From: Bradyrhizobium sp. Y36
GTDB taxonomy: Bacteria; Pseudomonadota; Alphaproteobacteria; Rhizobiales; Xanthobacteraceae
Assembly: GCF_002531575.1 (NCBI RefSeq)
Contig: NZ_NWTI01000001.1
Span: forward strand, 635,869-699,868
Length of the DNA stretch: 64,000 nt
Direction: 5' to 3'
Shown here: positions 59,411 through 64,000 of the stretch, in pieces
How positions within the stretch are numbered: the first letter of the stretch is position 1
Layout of the letters: each line of letters begins with the position of its first letter
Notes under the pieces: model-generated
What the model was told of the DNA's origin: nothing
What the model saw: only the letters and a program-made list of their open reading frames with translations
Databases searched by the model: none
Made by a program: the position numbers and the translations under genes

Positions 59411-60703
59411 TTACGCGCCCTGCTGGCGGGCGCGTGAGGCGTGGGCCTGCAGCGCCCGGATCCGCTCGGCCAGCGTTCCACCACCCTCGGGCAGGCTCGG
59501 CGTGCCGTTGGTCGCGGCGCCGTTGGCCGGGCGGGGCGCCGGCTTCGGCGGCTGGCCGGCCTCGGCCGCGAGCAGCGCTTCGATCGGCGAGTTCGGGCCC
59601 TCGAGCTGCATGGCGAGCTTCGCCACCTCGGCGGCGATGTCGTTGATGCGCTCGCGCAGCAGCGCGTTCTCCATCCGCTCGGTCGCCCACGAGCTCTCGG
59701 CCTGCTGCTGGATCGCGTTGAGGTCGCGCTGCAGTTTGGCGCGCTCGTCGCGGGCGGCGCGGAGCTGCTCCTCCAGCGCGGTCTTTTCCGCGCGCAAGCC
59801 CTCCACCGCAGCCGACGATTTGCCGCCGCTGAGGCCAGCGATCTCGACGCGCAGCTCCTTGACGGTGCGCTCGGCGCCTTCATTGGCCTGGCGCAGCTGG
59901 TTGTTCTCGTACTCGCGCTCGGCCAGCAGCTTGCCCTGCGTGGCGAGCCGTCCCTCGAGGTCGGCGACGCGGCCGGACAGCATCTCGGCTTCCTTGACCT
60001 GCAGCAGCAGCTGGCGATCGAGCTCGGTGACGCGCTGGCTGAGATTCTCGACCCGGCCGCGGGCATCGCCGAGCTCGCGCGAGGCGGTCTCGGATTCGGT
60101 GCGCTCCTGCGCAAGCCGCGCCTGCGTCGCGGCAAATTCCTTCTCGGCATCGCCGACGCGGTTCTTCAATTCCTCGATCTGCGCGCGCACCGCGACCAGC
60201 TCGACCTGGCGGCTCTCCGCCATCAGCGAGCGGTCGGACAGCTCGGTGTTGATCTTCCCAAGCTCGTTCTGCTTGTCCTTCAGCGCGTTCTCGGCGGCGC
60301 GCAGGGCTTCCGTCTTGGCGTTGAATTCCTCTTCGGTGGCGCGGAGCTGCTCCTTCACCGCCTTCTCGCGCGCCTCCAGCGCGAAGATCGTGGCGTTCTT
60401 CTCGCCGAGCTCGATCTTCATGCGATTGATGGCGTCGCTCTTCTTGCCGAGTTCGGCGAGCTGGCTCGTGGTCTTGTTCTTGAGCTGGTCGACGCTCATC
60501 TCGAGCCGCCGCGCCGACATGGCGAATTCGGCGCGGAGCTGGTCCTTGTCGGCCTGGATCTCCGCCATCGACAGCGGCGTTGCGGCCTCGAGCCGGCGCG
60601 TGGTCAGGCGCACGGCGCGGTTATGCACCAGCGGCACGATGGCGAGCCCGCACAGCATCGAAAGCAGGAAACCGATCGCCAGGTACATGATCGGTTCGAC
60701 CAT
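59411..60703 (-). CDS. Membrane-anchored long coiled-coil protein, unknown function
   Basis: A 430-residue protein with one N-terminal membrane helix (MYLAIGFLLSMLCGLAIVPL, residues 6-25) and then about 300 residues of almost continuous coiled coil (heptads such as LRAEFAMSARRLEMSVDQLK, AREKAVKEQLRATEEEFNAK, ALEEQLRAARDERAKLQRDL). The C-terminal 60 residues are Pro/Ala-rich and flexible, ending TLAERIRALQAHASRARQQG. The build suggests a cytoplasmic scaffold fixed at the membrane, of the kind used in cell shape, polarity or division. The EipA gene is upstream on the same strand with 118 bases between. The ATG at 60703 has gggag 9 bases ahead. Confidence 0.85.
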   Translation of the reverse strand: MVEPIMYLAIGFLLSMLCGLAIVPLVHNRAVRLTTRRLEAATPLSMAEIQADKDQLRAEFAMSARRLEMSVDQLKNKTTSQLAELGKKSDAINRMKIELGEKNATIFALEAREKAVKEQLRATEEEFNAKTEALRAAENALKDKQNELGKINTELSDRSLMAESRQVELVAVRAQIEELKNRVGDAEKEFAATQARLAQERTESETASRELGDARGRVENLSQRVTELDRQLLLQVKEAEMLSGRVADLEGRLATQGKLLAEREYENNQLRQANEGAERTVKELRVEIAGLSGGKSSAAVEGLRAEKTALEEQLRAARDERAKLQRDLNAIQQQAESSWATERMENALLRERINDIAAEVAKLAMQLEGPNSPIEALLAAEAGQPPKPAPRPANGAATNGTPSLPEGGGTLAERIRALQAHASRARQQGA

Positions 60704-60821
60704 GGGCCAGAACTCCCAAGCTTAAGGAAAAATTCACCAACGACCATGCCATGGCGGGCCGGCAAAAAGCCAGCCCCGCTCTATCGTTAACCTTGATCCG
60801 TCGCTGGATGGAGGGCGGAGC

Positions 60822-61427
60822 CTAGAATGGGTTCCAGGTCGCACGCGGCGTGTATTTGAGATAGCCGATATTGGCGCCCAGCCGTAAGCCCAGGCCCGAG
60901 CGGATCGGCACCAGCACGATGTTGTTGGCGGTGAGCGCCGTCATGCCGAAGCCGCCGATGATGTAGGCCGAGCCGTCGAGACCGGCGAAGCGCTGGTAGA
61001 TCGCGTTGGTGGCGGGCAGATTGTAGACCAGCGTCATGGTGCGCGCGCCGTCGCCGCCCCAGTCGAAGCCGAGCGAGGGGCCTTGCCAGTAGACCCTGAG
61101 GTCGCCGGCGTTCTTGGTGTAGAGCGTGCCTTCGCCATAGCGCAGGCCGGCGACGAACGCGCCGGAACCTTCCTCACCCAGGATGTAACCGTTGGGCAGG
61201 CCCCATTGGCTGATCGCCTTCTCGATGATGGAGGCGAGGCCGCGCGAGACGTTGCCGAAGAAGCGGTGCCCGGCGCCGACGAGCTCGTCCGGCCCGTAGG
61301 TATTGGGCGTCGGGGTCCGCTGCGGCGGCGGCAGATTGGGCGGCGGCGCCTGCTGGGCCGAGGCCGGCACGATCCAGCCGACCATCGCGGCAAGCGCGAG
61401 CGCAGCAAGGCGTGATGCGAAAGTCAT
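60822..61427 (-). CDS. eipA: EipA family protein (DUF1134), cell envelope integrity
   Basis: A 201-residue exported DUF1134 protein. The signal peptide is residues 1-24 (RLAALALAAMVGWIVPASA), a Pro-rich linker follows (QQAPPPNLPPPQRTPTPN), and the domain core is intact (SIIEKAISQWGLPNGYILGE, EGSGAFVAGLRYGEGTLYTK, YWQGPSLGFDWGGDGARTM, GFGMTALTANNIVLVPIRSG). In Brucella and other alphaproteobacteria EipA is a periplasmic protein needed for envelope integrity, O-polysaccharide handling or normal cell shape. It precedes the coiled-coil membrane protein gene on the same strand. Confidence 0.9.
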   Translation of the reverse strand: MTFASRLAALALAAMVGWIVPASAQQAPPPNLPPPQRTPTPNTYGPDELVGAGHRFFGNVSRGLASIIEKAISQWGLPNGYILGEEGSGAFVAGLRYGEGTLYTKNAGDLRVYWQGPSLGFDWGGDGARTMTLVYNLPATNAIYQRFAGLDGSAYIIGGFGMTALTANNIVLVPIRSGLGLRLGANIGYLKYTPRATWNPF

Positions 61428-61518
61428 AAAAGAACCCCTGGTACCGAATCCGGTTGCTTCCTTAACCTGACGCCAACAGGCACGGTCCTAGGTTGCGCCG
61501 GATGTCCCCTCGACTCGG

Positions 61519-62052
61519 ATGTTATCCGCAGCAACTATGACGGCACAACGGCAGGAAGATAGCCCTTTGCGCCCCGGAATTGCCTTGATCGGCCTCCTCC
61601 TGTGCCTGCTGTCGGGCATATGGCTGGCTGCTGCGGGGATGCCGGCGCAGGCCGCCACCACCGAACGTGTCGTCGTCAACCGCTTCACCGGCGTCGCCAT
61701 CGAGGGCTTCGATCCCGTCGCCTATTTCGTCGATGGCCGGGCGGTGCAGGGCACGGCGGAGTTCGAGGCCAACCTCTGGGGCGCGGTCTGGCGCTTCCGC
61801 AACGAGGGCAACCGGGCCTCCTTCCTGGCGCATCCCGAGGTCTATGGGCCGCAGTTCGGCGGCTACGACCCCGCTGATATCGCCCGCGGCGTGACCGTCG
61901 CCGGCAATCCCCGTTTCTTCGCGATCGTGGCCCAGCGGCTTTACTTGTTCAGCCGGGAAGCCAATCGCGATGCCTTCGCCGCCGATCCCGACCGGTTCCT
62001 TTATGAAGTCGGCAAGCGCTGGCCGGCGCTTCTGGAGCAGCTCGGTCAGTAG
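61519..62052 (+). CDS. YHS domain-containing protein
   Basis: A 177-residue protein with an N-terminal membrane helix (IALIGLLLCLLSGIWLAAAG) and a YHS domain at about residues 60-175 (AIEGFDPVAYFVDGRAVQGT, FEANLWGAVWRFRNEGNRAS, FLAHPEVYGPQFGGYDPADI, AQRLYLFSREANRDAFAADP). The Y-F-V-D-G-R start followed by W-R-F-x-N-E-x-N is the hallmark of the YHS fold that binds metal or acts as a periplasmic accessory. Start ATG 61519 or 61537; neither has a good Shine-Dalgarno. It is convergent with cysQ across 6 bases. Confidence 0.88.
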   Translation: MLSAATMTAQRQEDSPLRPGIALIGLLLCLLSGIWLAAAGMPAQAATTERVVVNRFTGVAIEGFDPVAYFVDGRAVQGTAEFEANLWGAVWRFRNEGNRASFLAHPEVYGPQFGGYDPADIARGVTVAGNPRFFAIVAQRLYLFSREANRDAFAADPDRFLYEVGKRWPALLEQLGQ

Positions 62053-62058
62053 CGGCTT

Positions 62059-62880
62059 TCAGAGGCTTGCCGCCTGCGGGTCGCCCCAGGCGATGAACTC
62101 CGGAATGATGAAGCCGCTCGCGTGGCGCTCGCCGAAGCGGAGCTCGCCGCCCTTGCCGTCGGTGACCCGGCCGCCGGCCGCCGTCACCACCGCCGAGCCG
62201 GCCCCGACATCCCATTCACAGGTGGGCCCGAAGCGGGGGTAGATGTCGGCGCTGCCTTCCGCGATCCGGCCGAATTTCACCGCGGAGCCGCAGGTCTTTC
62301 GGACGGCATTGGGCCTGTCGTCGATGAACGCCTCGCTCCGGGGATCGCCATGCGAGCGGCTCACCGCCGCGATCCAGGGCGCGCCGCGCGCCGGCAGCTT
62401 GCGGGTGCGGATCGGCTCGGCCGCGCCGATGGTTGCGCCGTCAAACCTCACGCGCTCGGCGCCGCGGCCGACGATGCCGCGCCAGAGCAGGCCGAGCGCG
62501 GGCGCGCTGACGATGCCGAGCAGCGGCACGCCCGATGTCACGAGGGCGAGATTGACCGTGAATTCGTCGCGGCCGGCGACGAACTCCTTGGTGCCGTCGA
62601 GCGGATCGATCAGGAAGAAGCTGTCCTCGAAGGGCGGGGAGGCGAGCTGGGCCCGTTCTTCCGAGAGCGTCGGGATGTCGCCCGCGAGCTGTGCCAGGCC
62701 CTCGGCGATGATGCGGTCGGCGGCAAGGTCCGCCTCGGTGACCGGCGAGCCGTCCTGCTTGCCGTCGACCCGCATCGCCGCGCGGTTGACGGCAAGGATC
62801 GCCTCGCCCGCCTTCACCACCAGCGCCGTCAAGGGCTCCATCAGGCCGGCCGCCGCCGCCCCGTCGATGATCCGCTTCAC
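62059..62880 (-). CDS. cysQ: 3'(2'),5'-bisphosphate nucleotidase CysQ
   Basis: A 273-residue inositol-monophosphatase-fold enzyme. The metal motif IDPLDGTKEFVAGRDEFTVN and upstream Glu/Asp residues (SPVTEADLAADRIIAEGLAQ, PTLSEERAQL) are intact; the C-terminal part reads EWDVGAGSAVVTAAGGRVTD. The D-P-L-D-G-T-K-E-F form is diagnostic for CysQ, which recycles PAP from sulfate assimilation and sulfotransfer. The start at 62880 gives a normal length. Its product also serves wider tolerance to PAP build-up. Confidence 0.94.
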   Translation of the reverse strand: MKRIIDGAAAAGLMEPLTALVVKAGEAILAVNRAAMRVDGKQDGSPVTEADLAADRIIAEGLAQLAGDIPTLSEERAQLASPPFEDSFFLIDPLDGTKEFVAGRDEFTVNLALVTSGVPLLGIVSAPALGLLWRGIVGRGAERVRFDGATIGAAEPIRTRKLPARGAPWIAAVSRSHGDPRSEAFIDDRPNAVRKTCGSAVKFGRIAEGSADIYPRFGPTCEWDVGAGSAVVTAAGGRVTDGKGGELRFGERHASGFIIPEFIAWGDPQAASL

Positions 62881-63083
62881 CTGGATGCCTCAATCATCGG
62901 CAATTCGTCCTTCTCGACTGATTCGCGCCCGAACGATTCAATTGGGCTTATGACCACCTCGCCATGATCGCAAGCTAGCTGCCGCGGGCTGGCGAATGTT
63001 AGAACCCACGGCATCCGTCAAGCATGCGTGATTCGCGGCGTCCGGCGCCGTGCAATTCCAGGAACCCTCCAGGACCCCTTTAT

Positions 63084-63737
63084 ATGTCTGACGCCTCGTC
63101 GCCCGCGACCGCTACTGCTCCCGATATGCTCGAACTCGCGGCACTGCTGTGCTCGCGGGTCTGCCACGATCTCATCAGCCCTGTCGGCGCCATCGTCAAC
63201 GGGCTCGAAGTGCTCGACGACGATCCCAAGCCGGAAGACCGCGAGTTCGCGCTCGACCTGATTCGCAAGAGCGCCAAGACCGCCTCCGCCCGGCTCCAGT
63301 TCTGCCGTCTCGCCTTCGGCGCGGCCGGCTCCTCGGGCGCGCAGATCGATCTCGGTGACGCCCAGACCATGGCGAAGGGCCACATCGAGGACGGCAAGTG
63401 CTCGATCACCTGGAATCTGCCGCGGCTGCTGCTGCCGAAGAATCGCGTCAAGCTGCTGCTCAACATGCTGGTCGTGTCCCAGCACACGATCCCGCGCGGC
63501 GGTATGCTGACGGTCGACCCGATCGGCGAGGGCGAGACGATGAGCTTTCGCATCACCGCGACCGGACACAATGCGCGCCTGCCGCAGAACATCTCCGAGC
63601 TGCTGAGCGGCGAGCGCGGGCCTGCCGCGGATGCGCACGCGATCCAGCCTTATTATACCCGGCTGTTGGCAGAGGCCTGCGGGCTCACCGTGAAGCTTGC
63701 GCCGGAAGGCGAAGCCATCACGGTTACCGCTTCGTAA
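63084..63737 (+). CDS. chpT: Histidine phosphotransferase ChpT
   Basis: A 217-residue ChpT. The phosphoacceptor His28 is in SRVCHDLISPVGAIVNGLEV, within a histidine-kinase-like dimerisation helix pair; the rest is a degenerate HATPase-like domain (NRVKLLLNMLVVSQHTIPRG, GEGETMSFRITATGHNARL) that does not bind ATP. It passes phosphate from hybrid kinase CckA to CtrA and CpdR, controlling cell cycle and motility. ATG 63084 is chosen; the frame opens 20 codons earlier. A CheA gene follows, linking cell-cycle and chemotaxis genes in this lineage. Confidence 0.93.
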   Translation: MSDASSPATATAPDMLELAALLCSRVCHDLISPVGAIVNGLEVLDDDPKPEDREFALDLIRKSAKTASARLQFCRLAFGAAGSSGAQIDLGDAQTMAKGHIEDGKCSITWNLPRLLLPKNRVKLLLNMLVVSQHTIPRGGMLTVDPIGEGETMSFRITATGHNARLPQNISELLSGERGPAADAHAIQPYYTRLLAEACGLTVKLAPEGEAITVTAS

Positions 63738-63776
63738 ACAGCGCGCCGCGCCCGGCGTCTTAATCTATTCTTTACG

Positions 63777-63810
63777 AGGCGCTTCGGCTTGTCCGGAGCG
63801 CCTTATCTCT
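63777..63810 (+). terminator. Probable terminator after chpT
   Basis: An 11-bp stem with one G-U pair (aggcgcttcgg / ccggagcgcct) and a 5-base loop is followed by tatctcttt. It is 40 bases after the chpT stop and 124 before the cheA start, so chpT and cheA are probably separate units. Confidence 0.7.
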
Positions 63811-63933
63811 TTGTTGGCTCCGTTCTTTTGCACATACTCAACCAATATTAAACGCTTTGCGGTGAAGCTGGCACCATTCCGAAATGGCGCATCACACCTC
63901 GTGCGCGCCCTTCCTGTATGAAGGCCTGTTTTC

Positions 63934-64000
63934 ATGGATGATCTGTTGCGGGAGTTTTTGACGGAGACCAGCGAGAGCCTGGACACCGTCGACAATCAAT
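63934..64000 (+). CDS. cheA: Chemotaxis histidine kinase CheA, N-terminal fragment (cut by window end)
   Basis: Only the first 22 residues are visible: MDDLLREFLTETSESLDTVD and N-Q. This is the standard N-terminus of the CheA HPt helix in alphaproteobacteria. gaagg lies 9 bases before the ATG. The rest of the gene lies beyond the window. Confidence 0.85.
   Translation, partial: MDDLLREFLTETSESLDTVDNQ

Overview
The window reads as chromosomal DNA of a Bradyrhizobium-type alphaproteobacterium (Nitrobacteraceae). The evidence is very GC-rich coding DNA, DUF3551 and DUF6894 small proteins, a PutA without a DNA-binding domain next to a divergent Lrp-type regulator, a ChpT phosphotransferase followed by CheA, an EipA (DUF1134) gene, and about 20 dispersed intergenic palindromic repeats of at least nine families. 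No integrase, transposase, prophage or CRISPR array was seen. The window looks like core-type chromosome with many catabolic genes.

Layout. 1-7.4 kb: glyoxalase-fold protein (cut by the window edge), DapA-family aldolase, orphan molybdenum hydroxylase large subunit, then an enoyl-CoA hydratase/paired acyl-CoA dehydrogenase operon on the minus strand. 7.6-13 kb: LemA with two TPM-domain proteins, envelope proteins of unknown role, a microprotein. 13-23 kb: GST, CoA transferase, PutA/PutR, cold-shock protein, SorAB sulfite dehydrogenase, and a membrane adenylate cyclase carrying a ferredoxin domain. 23-30.8 kb: GT39 glycosyltransferase, YcjX/YcjF pair, HlyIII, two SDRs, and a MarR regulator with a perfect 29-bp palindrome. 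30.9-40 kb: benzoylformate-decarboxylase-like enzyme, MaoC hydratase, CoA transferase and acyl-CoA dehydrogenase opposite a LysR gene, then two tandem P450s. 40-49.3 kb: YjgN and M48 peptidase, the uracil catabolism (URC) operon urc1-urc4-upp, a threonine-synthase-like enzyme, a DUF2927 protein, an L,D-transpeptidase. 49.5-57.3 kb: a second TPP enzyme, then small mostly unknown genes and a GreA-like factor. 57.4-64 kb: membrane protein, SDR, tRNA-Val(CAC), coiled-coil protein, EipA, YHS protein, CysQ, ChpT and the start of CheA.

The strongest regulatory find is the leader of the URC operon. A good promoter is followed within a few bases by a closed stem-loop and then an intrinsic terminator whose U-tract abuts the Shine-Dalgarno of urc1. 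This is the architecture of an attenuator or riboswitch controlling uracil breakdown. Other candidates are the redox-type adenylate cyclase (SDH-cytochrome-b-like membrane part, 2Fe-2S domain, class III cyclase), the MarR operator, and the clear preference of the palindromic repeats for convergent gene junctions (7 of 12).

Limits: all calls come from reading the sequence and translated proteins by eye. No database search was run, and start sites are judged from ribosome-binding sites and family lengths.
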